From assembly GCF_001570365.1 (NCBI RefSeq), contig NZ_BBYK01000042.1, positions 250,202 through 314,201 of the forward strand: 64,000 nt of DNA, written 5' to 3'. Positions 16,785 to 25,602 of the stretch are shown here, in pieces. The stretch comes from Microtetraspora fusca. GTDB lineage: Bacteria; Actinomycetota; Actinomycetes; Streptosporangiales; Streptosporangiaceae. The translations under genes were made by a program, and so were the position numbers. Each line of letters starts with the position of its first letter. The stretch's first letter is position 1. Under the pieces are notes generated by a model, which saw only the letters and a list, made by a program, of their open reading frames with translations, made no database searches and had not been told where the DNA came from.

Positions 16785-19256
16785 AGGACGCGCAGCCGGC
16801 TCGCGGTGCGGTACTTCGATGATCGTGTCCTGCTCACCGACACCGCGGCATGGGCGTATTTCCGGCTTCCGACGGTGAGTTACGAGTTCGTCACCCCCGA
16901 GGAGCGCGAGGCGCTGGCCACGAACATCACCATCGCGCTCGCGGCGATCAGGATGCCCGACGCGGAGGTCCACCTGCGGATCGCGCACCGGACCTATCCG
17001 GCGGCGGAGTGGGCGATGGCCCTGAACGCCACCTCGGACGAGGGACCGGGCTGGCGCGACTACCTGGAGGAGATGTACCGGCACGTCTGGGCGAAGGACT
17101 TCTGGAGCAAGGAGATCTACCTCGGTGTGAGGCTTGGCCGGCGAGGGGCCCAGCTCGGTACCGGGGTGCTGGCCCAGTTGTTCGGCTTCTACCAGCGCAG
17201 CGAGAAGGCGCTCGGCATCGAGGACGACAACGTGCCCGAGCGGGAGATCGAGCGGTGGACCGAGCAGGCCGAGCGGCTCGGGCGCGCGCTCGCCTCCAGC
17301 TCGCTCTACGCCAGGCACGCCAGCTCGACGGAGATCGCCTGGCTGTTCCAGCACGCGGTGTCGGGCGCGCTCGGCGACCCTCCGCCGTCCGCGACGCCGC
17401 GCCGCAGGTGGGGCAAGGGCGAGATCGAGTCCCTGGTCGAGGGGCAGATCCACAACGGCCGCTCGCTGCTGCGGATCGAGCAGCCGACGGGCGACTCGTT
17501 CACCGCGCACTTGTCGTTCGCGCGGTTCCCCGATCTGATGCCGTTCCCCGACGGCGAGCCGTGGATGCACTTCGCCGACCAGATGCCGTTCCCGGTGGAG
17601 ATCTCCAGCAGGATGCGGCTGATCCCCCCGGTGATGGCGAGCAAGGACGTGGCCAGGAAGCTGGCCCACGCCCGCGACATGGACATCCACATCCGCGAGG
17701 CGGGCGCGGAGGCCCCGCTCGCGCTGGCCGAGCAGATCGACGCCGCCCGGATGCTCGAACACGGCATCACCAAGGAGCGGCTGCCCTTCGTGTACGGCTG
17801 GCACCGGCTGAGCGTGAGCGCCCCCACGGAGGAGATCTGCGTCCAGCGGGTCGAGGCGATCGTCGAGCACTACCGCGACCTCGGCATCGATGTGGTGAAC
17901 TCCACCGGAGATCAGTTCTCGCTCTTCTGCGAGGCGCTGCCCGGCGAGAAGGTGCGGGTTAACGCGTACGCGCAGCGCCAGCCGCTGCGGACGATCGCGG
18001 GCGGGATGGCGACCGCGACGGTTGATCTCGGCGACCGGGTGGACGAGTCGAGTGCGGGCTGGCGCGGGCCGTACATCGGGGAGACGCTGGGGCGGGCGCG
18101 CAGCATCGTCCACTTCGACCCGCTGGTCGCGGCGACCAGGAACCGCCCGACGGCCATCGCGATCACCGGCGAGCCGGGCGGCGGCAAGACGACGCTGGCG
18201 CTGCTGCTGATGTACCAGATGGCGCTGCGCGGCGTCACGGTCGCGGTCATCGACCCGAAGGGCGACGCCGAGTCGCTGGTGCGCCTGTTGGAGGACCGCG
18301 GCCGCCGGGCGCGGATCATCCCGCTCGGGGCGGCGGCGCCCGGCCTGCTCGACCCGTTCTCCTTCGGCGACGACATCGCGGCGAAGAAGACGATGGCGAC
18401 GGAGACGCTCCGGCTGCTGCTGCCGCGCATGTCCGAGGAGCGCGAGTCGGCGATGATCCAGGCGGTCGCGGCGATCTCGAACCAGCCGGATCCGTCGCTG
18501 GGCAAGGTCGTCGACCATCTGGAGCGCTCGGAGGACCCGGCGTCGAAGAACCTCGGGGCCGTGCTGCGGTCGATGTCCGAGATGCACCTGGCGCAGCTCT
18601 GCTTCGACCCCTCGGGCGGCGACCAGATCGACACCGAGGGCTGGACGACGGTCTTCACCCTGGACGGGCTGACCCTGCCCGACGTGGCGACTCCCCGCGA
18701 CGACTACTCGTACGAGCAGCGGCTCTCGGTGGCCCTGCTGTACCTGGTCTCGCAGTTCGCCCGGCGGCTGATGAACGGCCTGGACCGGCGCACGCCGAAG
18801 GCGATCTTCCTGGACGAGGCGTGGGCGATCACCTCCACGCCCGAGGGGGCCAAGCTGGTGCCCGAGGTGTCGCGGATGGGCCGATCCCGCAACACGGCGC
18901 TCGTCCTGGTCTCCCAGAACGCCGGTGACCTGCTGAACGAGCAGGTCACCAACTGTCTCTCGTCGGTGTTCGCGTTCCGCTCCACGGAGCGGGTGGAGGT
19001 CGAGCACGTGATGGAACTTCTCGGGGTCGAACCGTCGGAGGAGCACAAGGCGGTGCTGCGGTCCCTGGGCAACGGGGAGTGCGTCTTCCGGGATCTGGAC
19101 GGGCGGGCGGGGCGGATCGGGGTGGACCTCATCTCCGATGAGCTGCTCCGCTGGCTCGACACGAATCCGACCCACGACAAACCGCACGAGAAAAGGCATG
19201 ATCTTCTTGGCGGGGGCGCCGGCAAGCAGGGGGTCGCGCAGGAGGTGCGGTCTTGA
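16779..19256 (+). CDS. VirB4/TcpF-like secretion ATPase
   Basis: VirB4-type ATPases power assembly and substrate transfer in type IV secretion. The 825-residue protein has an N-terminal membrane-proximal domain (1-430) and a C-terminal RecA-like motor: Walker A GEPGGGKTTL near residue 465, DPKGDAESLV just after, Walker B AIFLDEAWAI near 675, and the arginine-finger-type region VLVSQNAGDLL near 710. GTG 16779 opens with RLAVRYFDDRVLLTDTAAWAYF, which resembles the start of actinobacterial ATP-binding transfer proteins. The stop overlaps the next start by four bases (TTGA). There is no separate coupling ATPase (VirD4/TcpA) in the window. Confidence 0.88.
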   Translation: MTRTRSRLAVRYFDDRVLLTDTAAWAYFRLPTVSYEFVTPEEREALATNITIALAAIRMPDAEVHLRIAHRTYPAAEWAMALNATSDEGPGWRDYLEEMYRHVWAKDFWSKEIYLGVRLGRRGAQLGTGVLAQLFGFYQRSEKALGIEDDNVPEREIERWTEQAERLGRALASSSLYARHASSTEIAWLFQHAVSGALGDPPPSATPRRRWGKGEIESLVEGQIHNGRSLLRIEQPTGDSFTAHLSFARFPDLMPFPDGEPWMHFADQMPFPVEISSRMRLIPPVMASKDVARKLAHARDMDIHIREAGAEAPLALAEQIDAARMLEHGITKERLPFVYGWHRLSVSAPTEEICVQRVEAIVEHYRDLGIDVVNSTGDQFSLFCEALPGEKVRVNAYAQRQPLRTIAGGMATATVDLGDRVDESSAGWRGPYIGETLGRARSIVHFDPLVAATRNRPTAIAITGEPGGGKTTLALLLMYQMALRGVTVAVIDPKGDAESLVRLLEDRGRRARIIPLGAAAPGLLDPFSFGDDIAAKKTMATETLRLLLPRMSEERESAMIQAVAAISNQPDPSLGKVVDHLERSEDPASKNLGAVLRSMSEMHLAQLCFDPSGGDQIDTEGWTTVFTLDGLTLPDVATPRDDYSYEQRLSVALLYLVSQFARRLMNGLDRRTPKAIFLDEAWAITSTPEGAKLVPEVSRMGRSRNTALVLVSQNAGDLLNEQVTNCLSSVFAFRSTERVEVEHVMELLGVEPSEEHKAVLRSLGNGECVFRDLDGRAGRIGVDLISDELLRWLDTNPTHDKPHEKRHDLLGGGAGKQGVAQEVRS

Positions 19257-21559
19257 GAACGCGGGTGAACGGTCGCGCTCACTCAGGTCGTAGACGCAGG
19301 CTCGCCCTGCTCCTTGTGGTCGTCGGGGCGTTCCTGACACTGCCCCTGGTGCTGTCCGGTACCGCCAGTGCGGCGGGCGTGTGCGACCTCTCGCCCGCCC
19401 TCGCCCCCGAGATCGTCGACGGCGGTGTGGACGGCCTGGTCAAGCCGCCGCCGCCCGACACCGCCGCCACCGCCACCGCCGCCGCGGGGACCGGCACCGA
19501 ATCGACGGGCGGCGCGACCGGCACCGGTACGGGCGCCGCCCCCGCCCCCGCCGAGCAGGCGGCGCTCACCAACTACGGCCGGTACGGCATGGCCGGCCAG
19601 TTCTGGCACACGTACGACCTGGGCTGCTCCGACGTGACGGCCGTGCTGGGCAACTCCTGGGCGAACGCGATCTTCTCCTGGGCCAAGGCGATCGACCGGC
19701 TCACGATCAGCACCTACCAGGCGGCGGCCTCCGAGGGCCCGATCCAGCCCATCAAGAACGTGGTCGACGACATCGTCACCAACCTCGCCAACGCCATGTA
19801 CTGGCCGTACCTGCGGCCGATCGTCATCCTCGGCGCGATCTGGCTCGCGTGGTACGGACTCATCCGCAAGCGGGCGACGACGACCACCGAGGGTGTCATC
19901 TGGATGGTCATCGCGGTGGTCGCGGCGGTGTGGTTCTTCAGCCGCCCCGCGGACTTCACCGGGCTCGGCAAGGTCGTGACCGACAAGACGGGTGAGATCG
20001 TCAACTCGGCGTTCTCCGGGCTGCCGGGGGCGGGAGGCGCGTCCTGCCTGCCCGCCAAGGGGGGTGGCGACGCCGAGACCACGGCCGGCGGTTATGCCCA
20101 GCCGGGCACTCCGGGAGTGGACCAGAATGCCGACGCGCTCTGGTCCACACTTGTCTGCAAGCCGTGGCTGATGGGCGAGTTCGGCACCGCGGACCCGGAC
20201 GCCCCGGTGGTGAAGACGTTCGGCGCCAAGCTGCTCGACGTCCAGGCGATCGACCGTGTGGAGCAGGCGGCCCGGCAGATGCCCAGCACCGACGCCCACC
20301 AGAAGCGCTTCGAGGAGGAGATCGCCAAGCCGCTGCAGACCACCTCGATGTACTTCCTCTTCCAGGGGAAGGACTGGACCAGCCGGCTCGGCATCGCGAT
20401 CGGCGCGTTCGTCGCGGCGATGGTCGCGGGCCTGCTGATCTTTCTGGTGGCGGTGTCCCTGCTGGCCCTCAAGATCGGCTTCCTGCTGCTGCTGATTCTC
20501 GGGCCGGTGTTCCTGCTGATCGGTGTCCATCCCGGCTCCGGGCGGATCATCGCCATGCGCTGGGTGGAGATGGTCATCGGCACGCTGCTCCGCCAGGCCG
20601 TGCTGGCGCTGGTGCTCGGCGTGCTCGTGTACGGCTACTCGCTGATCATCTCGACCAACCTGCCGTGGAGCATGCAGATCCTGTTCATGGCGTTGCTGAC
20701 GATCGCGGTGTTCTTCTACCGGCGGCCGTTCCAGCACCTGTTCTCCTCGATGGACGGGCACACGCTCACCACGCGGATGCTCGGCGAGGCGGCCAGCGCG
20801 CCGACCCTCTCCCGCGCGGCGAACGCCTTGCCGCCGGTGGCGGCGAGCCGGGTCGGACGATGGGGCCTGCGCAAGGCTGAGCCGATCGTCGGCGCCGCCG
20901 CGATGGCGACCGGAGCGGGCACGGCCGCGGCGGTGGCCGCCTCCTCGGTCGCGCAGGGCAAGGTGCGCGGCGAGGAGGGCGCACCCGGCACGATCCCGGC
21001 CGGCGTCCGGGCCGCGGCGCAGCCGGCGCCCCTGGAGACCGACGCGCCCGGCCCCGGGCGGCGCAAGGCCACCACGATCCCGCGCCAGGGTTCGGCCCCG
21101 CCGCTCAACCTCTCCGGCGTACGGCCCGCCACGCCCACGCGCACGCCGTCCGGCTCGGGCTCGTCCGCCGGGTCGGGCTCGGGCGGCGGTTCCGGCGGCG
21201 GCTGGTTCAGCGGCCGCTCGGGCGGCTGGGCGTCGCGCCCGTCCCGTAGCGGTTCGGGCGGTTCTGGGGGCCGCAGGTCGCTGTGGTCGGGCTCGTCGGG
21301 CGGCTCGTCCTCGCGCGGCGGCTCCGGCGGGTCGAGCCGATCCGGTGGATCGAACCGGTCGAACGGCTCGGCCTCCCGGTCCGGCTCCGGCGGGCGGTCG
21401 TCGGGAGGGAGCATCTTCGGCGGCGGTTCGGCCTCGGGCGGCTCGCGCTCCTCCGATGCGCCCCCGCTGTGGCTGTCCAGCCGCGGCGAGAGCGGGCGCA
21501 GCCCCGATGACGCGCCCGGTCCCTTCTGGGCGAGGCCCTCCGGCTCCGACAAGGAGTGA
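19253..21559 (+). CDS. VirB6/TcpH/TrbL-like polytopic channel protein
   Basis: Start TTG 19253 has GGAGG eight bases upstream and overlaps the VirB4-like stop. The 768-residue chain has a signal peptide (LALLLVVVGAFLTLPLVLSGTASA, cleavage near residue 40), an outside Thr/Ala/Gly stretch, two helices at about 190-240, an extracellular segment with three Cys, then four or five helices at about 375-500 (LLIFLVAVSLLALKIGFLL, LILGPVFLLIGVHPG, LVLGVLVYGYSLII, LFMALLTIAVFFY). Residues 520-768 are cytoplasmic and end in a Ser/Gly/Arg-rich disordered tail. This is the layout of TcpH/TrbL channel components. Confidence 0.8.
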   Translation: MRTRVNGRAHSGRRRRLALLLVVVGAFLTLPLVLSGTASAAGVCDLSPALAPEIVDGGVDGLVKPPPPDTAATATAAAGTGTESTGGATGTGTGAAPAPAEQAALTNYGRYGMAGQFWHTYDLGCSDVTAVLGNSWANAIFSWAKAIDRLTISTYQAAASEGPIQPIKNVVDDIVTNLANAMYWPYLRPIVILGAIWLAWYGLIRKRATTTTEGVIWMVIAVVAAVWFFSRPADFTGLGKVVTDKTGEIVNSAFSGLPGAGGASCLPAKGGGDAETTAGGYAQPGTPGVDQNADALWSTLVCKPWLMGEFGTADPDAPVVKTFGAKLLDVQAIDRVEQAARQMPSTDAHQKRFEEEIAKPLQTTSMYFLFQGKDWTSRLGIAIGAFVAAMVAGLLIFLVAVSLLALKIGFLLLLILGPVFLLIGVHPGSGRIIAMRWVEMVIGTLLRQAVLALVLGVLVYGYSLIISTNLPWSMQILFMALLTIAVFFYRRPFQHLFSSMDGHTLTTRMLGEAASAPTLSRAANALPPVAASRVGRWGLRKAEPIVGAAAMATGAGTAAAVAASSVAQGKVRGEEGAPGTIPAGVRAAAQPAPLETDAPGPGRRKATTIPRQGSAPPLNLSGVRPATPTRTPSGSGSSAGSGSGGGSGGGWFSGRSGGWASRPSRSGSGGSGGRRSLWSGSSGGSSSRGGSGGSSRSGGSNRSNGSASRSGSGGRSSGGSIFGGGSASGGSRSSDAPPLWLSSRGESGRSPDDAPGPFWARPSGSDKE

Positions 21560-21561
21560 CC

Positions 21562-22206
21562 ATGAAGGGAAGGGACGGCCGGCGGGGGCTGGCCTTCGCC
21601 GCGGTCGTGGTCGTCCTCGCCATCGTCGGCGTCTATCTCACGTCGTCCGGGTCGTCGGGCGGCGATGCGTCAGAGCGGCCGCCGGGCACGTCCGAGCGGA
21701 CCAGGACGCCACTGCCCGGGGCCGCCCCGACCACGGTCCCGAGCCAGGTCGCCACCACGCCCGCGACCTTCGACATCTACTCTTACCTGCCGCTGTCGAA
21801 GGCCGAGTTGGGCGCGGCGGCCGACCTCGCCCGCCGGTTCACCGAGTCGTACGGGACGTTCCGGCACGACGAGGATCCGGCGGCGTTCGCGAAGCGGCTC
21901 GCGGGGTTCGCGACGGTCGAGTTCGGCGCGGACCTGACCCGCACGATGACCGCGCCCGCCCTGGTCAACCACAACCGGTCCGACAAGGTGGTGTCGCGCG
22001 GCACGGCGACCGTGCGCTCCATCCGGGACATGACGGCCAACATGGTCACGTTCGTGGTCGGCTCGGTCCAGCACGTCACCGCGCAGAGCGGCGAGAAGGA
22101 GCAGCGCGACGAGTTCGCGGTGACGGTCATCAAGGTCGGCGCCGACTGGAGGGTGTACGACCTGCAGCCCGCGGACGCCGGCCAGGACGGGGACACGTCG
22201 CCGTGA
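21562..22206 (+). CDS. membrane-anchored secretion-cluster protein, possibly NTF2-like
   Basis: ATG 21562 is chosen because AAGGAG (21551-21556) lies five bases upstream. The 214-residue chain has one N-terminal membrane helix (GLAFAAVVVVLAIVGVYLT), a Ser/Thr/Pro spacer (about 28-60) and a folded outside domain from FDIYSYLPLSKAELGAAADLA to WRVYDLQPADAG. The order helix-rich start, then strands ending in DWRVYDL, is typical of NTF2-like VirB8/TcpC domains, but similarity is weak. The stop overlaps the next start (GTGA). Its place between the channel and hydrolase genes suggests a periplasm-side assembly role. Confidence 0.65.
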   Translation: MKGRDGRRGLAFAAVVVVLAIVGVYLTSSGSSGGDASERPPGTSERTRTPLPGAAPTTVPSQVATTPATFDIYSYLPLSKAELGAAADLARRFTESYGTFRHDEDPAAFAKRLAGFATVEFGADLTRTMTAPALVNHNRSDKVVSRGTATVRSIRDMTANMVTFVVGSVQHVTAQSGEKEQRDEFAVTVIKVGADWRVYDLQPADAGQDGDTSP

Positions 22207-23294
22207 TACCGCCCAAGGCCCTTTCGGGGAGGTTCTCCTGGCGCGGGCTGGCCGTCGCCCTCGCGATCCTCGTCCCGTTCACGCTCTTCGGGTCGATCAT
22301 GCTGATGACGCCCTCGCCGTCCCTGCTCATGGGCGGGGGAATGGGCGGGGTGGACTGCGCCGAGGCCGCGACCGCCTCCGACCTGTCCGAGTCGGCGCGC
22401 GAGGACATCCCCGCCGACTATCTGGAGCTGTACAAGAAGTTCGGCGCGCAGATCGGCGTGCAGTGGAACGTGCTCGCGGCGGTGGGCAAGCGGGAGACCG
22501 ACCACGGCAGATCCAAGCTCCCCGGCGTGAAGGAAGGCACCAACTACGCCGGAGCCGCCGGCCCCATGCAGTTCCTGATCAGCACGTGGGGCGGCAAGTC
22601 CAGGATCAAGATGGGCAGCGACTTCAACGGGTACGCCTCGGACGGCGACGGCGACGGGTACGGCGACGTCTACGATCCCGCCGACGCGATCCTGGCCGCG
22701 GCCAAGATGCTCAAGCGCAACGGCGCCCCCGACGACCTCAGGCGGGCCATCTTCGTCTACAACCGCGCCGACTGGTACGTCGACCAGGTCCTGGCCATCG
22801 CCAAGCGGTACGCCGCCACGGGCGGGATCGACACGCCGAACCCCGCCTGCGACACGGCCGAGGACGCCCCCGGCGGCGTGGTGCAGAAGATCCTCGAGTA
22901 CGCCCTGGCGCAGCGCGGCAAGCCGTACCGGTGGGGCGGGACCGGTCCGGACGCGTTCGACTGCTCCGGGATCATCTACATGGCCTACCGCAACGCGGGC
23001 CTGACGATCCCGCGCACGACCTTCGGCCAGTGGCCCTTCGGCGTACGGATCGAGCCGGGCAGCGAGCAGCCGGGCGACCTGGTGTTCTTCAACGCGGGAC
23101 CGGGCACCGGGCCCGACCGGCCGGGACACGTCGGCATGATCGTGTCGCCCGGGAAGATGATTGAGGCCCGTTGCACCAGATGCGGCCCCATTAAAGTCAC
23201 GACATATGCGGATCGCGGGAGTGTGGTCGGGTTCACCCGTCCGCTCCAGAACGCGGATGTGCTGGAGCAATTGAAAAGCGCCGCTCTAACGTAA
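22203..23294 (+). CDS. bifunctional lytic transglycosylase / NlpC-P60 peptidoglycan hydrolase
   Basis: Start GTG 22203 overlaps the previous stop by four bases. The 363-residue chain has a membrane anchor (LAVALAILVPFTLFGSIMLM), a transglycosylase domain (about 60-215: catalytic Glu in GKRETDHGRS, GAAGPMQFLISTW, and a Ca-binding-like DGDGDGYGDVYDP loop), then an NlpC/P60 domain (about 230-345) with catalytic Cys in FDCSGIIYMAYR and His in PGHVGMIVSP. Such two-domain enzymes open a path through peptidoglycan in conjugation systems (TcpG/TcpI and Tn916 Orf14). It is the last gene of the cluster. Confidence 0.92.
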   Translation: MIPPKALSGRFSWRGLAVALAILVPFTLFGSIMLMTPSPSLLMGGGMGGVDCAEAATASDLSESAREDIPADYLELYKKFGAQIGVQWNVLAAVGKRETDHGRSKLPGVKEGTNYAGAAGPMQFLISTWGGKSRIKMGSDFNGYASDGDGDGYGDVYDPADAILAAAKMLKRNGAPDDLRRAIFVYNRADWYVDQVLAIAKRYAATGGIDTPNPACDTAEDAPGGVVQKILEYALAQRGKPYRWGGTGPDAFDCSGIIYMAYRNAGLTIPRTTFGQWPFGVRIEPGSEQPGDLVFFNAGPGTGPDRPGHVGMIVSPGKMIEARCTRCGPIKVTTYADRGSVVGFTRPLQNADVLEQLKSAALT

Positions 23295-23299
23295 GGGCC
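23287..23299 (+). promoter_or_regulatory. -10 box of a probable leaderless mutT promoter
   Basis: TAACGT at 23287-23292 ends seven bases before ATG 23300 and overlaps the preceding stop codon. The gap has no usable ribosome site. The preceding gene ends only five bases upstream of the start, so read-through from the secretion operon is also possible. Confidence 0.45.
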
Positions 23300-23692
23300 A
23301 TGGAGACCATCGTCGTCGGAGCAGCGATCATCGAGAACGGCCGGCTCCTGGCCGCCCAGCGGGCAGACCCGCCCGAGCTGAAGGGCGGCTGGGAGTTCCC
23401 GGGAGGGAAGGTCGATCCCGGCGAGAGCGACCACGACGCGCTGATCCGCGAATGCGCCGAGGAACTCGGCGTCAAAATCGCGGTCGGGCGCCGGGTCGGC
23501 GGCGAATGGCCCCTGTCCAGCAGCTCGGTGCTGCGGGTCTGGGTCGCCACCATCGTCTCCGGCGTGCCCGAGCCCCTGGAGCATCTCGCGCTGCGGTGGC
23601 TGGGCCGGGAGGAACTTTACGACGTTCCATGGCTTCCGGGCGACCTGCCGATTGTCCGGGCGGTTCAGGGATTGCTCAATGGTTCTTCGTGA
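23300..23692 (+). CDS. mutT: MutT-type NUDIX pyrophosphohydrolase
   Basis: This family removes oxidised nucleotides such as 8-oxo-dGTP. The 130-residue protein carries a full Nudix box: GG WEFPGGKVDPGES, then RECAEELGVKI (residues about 36-60), with the REx2EE residues present. The WEFPGGK variant is that of MutT rather than ADP-ribose pyrophosphatases. The C-terminus (LRWLGREELYDVPWLPGDLPIV) also matches MutT. It probably has no functional tie to the secretion genes before it. Confidence 0.9.
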   Translation: METIVVGAAIIENGRLLAAQRADPPELKGGWEFPGGKVDPGESDHDALIRECAEELGVKIAVGRRVGGEWPLSSSSVLRVWVATIVSGVPEPLEHLALRWLGREELYDVPWLPGDLPIVRAVQGLLNGSS

Positions 23693-23762
23693 GTTGTCTT
23701 TACTGTTCCTTTTGTCTGCGTAGAATTCCGCTTTAGCAAAGCGGATGGCGACGGAGGCGGCA

Positions 23763-24755
23763 GTGAGCGGAAGCGCACGACTGAGGACCGCCTTCTCCGC
23801 CTTGATCATCACGATTTCGGTGCTGGTCGCCGTCCCGGTCATCGCCGCCGCGGCGGACGACCGGATCGAGCCGTGCGACGTCGGCCAGACGTGCCCGCCC
23901 GAGGTCACGGTGACGATCACCGAGACGCCCGGCGGCGCCTCGCCGAGCCAGACGGGCAGCCCGGTGGTGACGGCGACGGTCACCGTGACGCCGACGCCGA
24001 GCACGTCGCCCACCCACTCGCCCACTCCGTCGCCCGTGCCGAACACGGTCGAGACCACGACCGCCGCGCCGATCCCCGACGTCGTGGACACGACGCCGGA
24101 GCCGCAGGAGGAGCCGAAGCAGGAGGATCCCCAGATCTCCCTGCCGGAGGCGACGGACACCCCCGGTGAGGCGGCCGCGCCGCCGACCGACTTCGGCGAC
24201 CCGACCCCGCAGGACGCGGCGTACGAGCTGCGCAACGCGACGCCGGAGTTCGACCAGGTCACGCTGAGCCACAAGCTGGCCATCCCGGCCGCGCTGCTCG
24301 TGCTGATCGCTCTGTTCGGCTGGCTCATCTTCGAGGGCAGGCTGCGGCGGATGGCGCACGCGGCGGCGGTGCGGAAGGGCGGCCCGGCGGCGCCCGTGCC
24401 GGCGGCGGGGGCGGCGTACGCGCCGATGGTCGGCTTCGTGCCCGTCCCGGTGGCGTACCCGCCGGCCTACGGCTACCCCTACGTCGCCGAGCACCCGTAC
24501 GGGTACCCGCCGCAGGGCTACCCCCAGGGATACGCGCCCCAGCAGGCGTACGGCGCCCACCCGGCGTACGGGATGCCCCAGGGGTACGGCGTGGCCCCGG
24601 GATACGGCGTACCCGGGCAGCAGACGGACGCCTGGAGCCTCGCCGTGAACGAGCCGGGCCCGGCGGCGGCGCCCCGCCCGGACGCTCCGGGGAGCGCGGC
24701 TCCCGGCGCGCCCGGAGCCGACGGGACCCCGGGCACGCCCCGCCAGGCCGGCTGA
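23763..24755 (+). CDS. Pro/Thr-rich single-pass surface protein with a Tyr-Pro-Gly cytoplasmic tail
   Basis: GTG 23763 has GGAGG five bases upstream. The 330-residue chain has a signal peptide (FSALIITISVLVAVPVIAAAA), a short CDVGQTC loop with two Cys, a Thr/Pro/Ser-rich, probably glycosylated or wall-spanning stretch (about 45-150), a membrane helix (LAIPAALLVLIALFGWLIF, near residue 180), and a cytoplasmic tail with repeated YGYP, PQGYPQGY, PQGYG and PGYGVPG units. No known domain. The gene lies 70 bp after mutT and converges on the Sdh1 operon. It could be an accessory of the secretion cluster, but nothing proves this. Confidence 0.75.
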   Translation: MSGSARLRTAFSALIITISVLVAVPVIAAAADDRIEPCDVGQTCPPEVTVTITETPGGASPSQTGSPVVTATVTVTPTPSTSPTHSPTPSPVPNTVETTTAAPIPDVVDTTPEPQEEPKQEDPQISLPEATDTPGEAAAPPTDFGDPTPQDAAYELRNATPEFDQVTLSHKLAIPAALLVLIALFGWLIFEGRLRRMAHAAAVRKGGPAAPVPAAGAAYAPMVGFVPVPVAYPPAYGYPYVAEHPYGYPPQGYPQGYAPQQAYGAHPAYGMPQGYGVAPGYGVPGQQTDAWSLAVNEPGPAAAPRPDAPGSAAPGAPGADGTPGTPRQAG

Positions 24756-24792
24756 CCGCTCCGTTCCCCTCGGGAGACCCGCGACAAGCGAA

Positions 24793-24823
24793 CGGCCGCC
24801 CGCGCGGGAAGCGCGGACGGCCG
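24793..24823. terminator. hairpin between convergent genes
   Basis: Arms of 13 bases (24793-24805 and 24811-24823; CGGCCGCCCGCGC against CGGCCGTCCGCGC, one mismatch) with a 5-base loop. There is no long T-run. The position, between the surface-protein stop and the Sdh1 iron-sulfur gene stop, suits a two-way terminator. Confidence 0.65.
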
Positions 24824-24846
24824 CATATAGCTCAGGAGGGTCCTTC

Positions 24847-25602
24847 TCAGCCGGAACGCCGGAAGATCTTGTTACCCAGCCAGACCAGCGGGTCGTACTT
24901 CCGGTCGACCACGCGCTCCTTCATCGGGATCAGCGCGTTGTCGGTGATCTTGATGTGCTCGGGGCAGACCTCGGTGCAGCACTTGGTGATGTTGCAGTAA
25001 CCGAGGCCGTGATCCTGCTGCGCGGACTCCTTGCGGTCGGCCGTGTCGTACGGGTGCATGTCCAGCTCGGCGATCCGCATGAGGAAGCGCGGACCGGCGA
25101 AGGCCGGCTTGTTCTCCTCGTGGTCGCGGATGACGTGGCAGACGTTGTTGCACATGAAGCACTCGATGCACTTGCGGAACTCCTGGGACCGCTCGACATC
25201 GATCTGCTGCATCCGGTACTCGCCGGGCTTGACGTCCGTCGGTGGGGTGAACGACGGGATCTCGCGCGCCTTCTGGTAGTTGAACGAGACGTCGGTCACC
25301 AGGTCCTTGATGACGGGGAACGTCCGCATCGGGGTGACCGTGATGGTCTCGGTCTCCTCGAAGGTGGACATCCGGGTCATGCAGCCGAGCCGCGGCTTGC
25401 CGTTGATCTCCATCGAGCAGGAGCCGCACTTGCCCGCCTTGCAGTTCCAGCGGACCGCGAGATCGGGAGCCTGCGTCGCCTGCAGCCGGTGGATGACGTC
25501 GAGGACGACCTCGCCCTCGTTCACCTCGACGGTGAAGTCCTCCAGGCGGCCCTCGCCGCCCTCGCCGCGCCAGACGCGGAACTTGGCCTTGTATCCCATC
25601 AC
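24847..25602 (-). CDS. Sdh1-type succinate dehydrogenase/fumarate reductase iron-sulfur subunit
   Basis: This subunit carries electrons from FAD to the membrane anchor. The 251-residue chain shows the [2Fe-2S] ligands in CKAGKCGSC and GC (about residues 54-75), then two cysteine clusters CIECFMCNNVC and CNITKCCTEVCP for the [4Fe-4S] and [3Fe-4S] centres. Its start overlaps the flavoprotein stop by four bases. The gene order anchor-flavoprotein-iron-sulfur and subunit sizes match the mycobacterial Sdh1 complex (Rv0249c-Rv0247c). Confidence 0.93.
   Translation of the reverse strand: MMGYKAKFRVWRGEGGEGRLEDFTVEVNEGEVVLDVIHRLQATQAPDLAVRWNCKAGKCGSCSMEINGKPRLGCMTRMSTFEETETITVTPMRTFPVIKDLVTDVSFNYQKAREIPSFTPPTDVKPGEYRMQQIDVERSQEFRKCIECFMCNNVCHVIRDHEENKPAFAGPRFLMRIAELDMHPYDTADRKESAQQDHGLGYCNITKCCTEVCPEHIKITDNALIPMKERVVDRKYDPLVWLGNKIFRRSG

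Noticed and set aside
13554-19340. A 1928-residue minus-strand open frame opposite the secretion genes
   Set aside because: It is the complement-strand shadow of G/C-biased genes; composition is Arg/Gly-rich, with no domain and no start signal.
12219-23294. Reading the secretion cluster as an intact mobile element
   Set aside because: No integrase, relaxase, coupling protein, flanking direct repeat or tRNA gene was found in the window.
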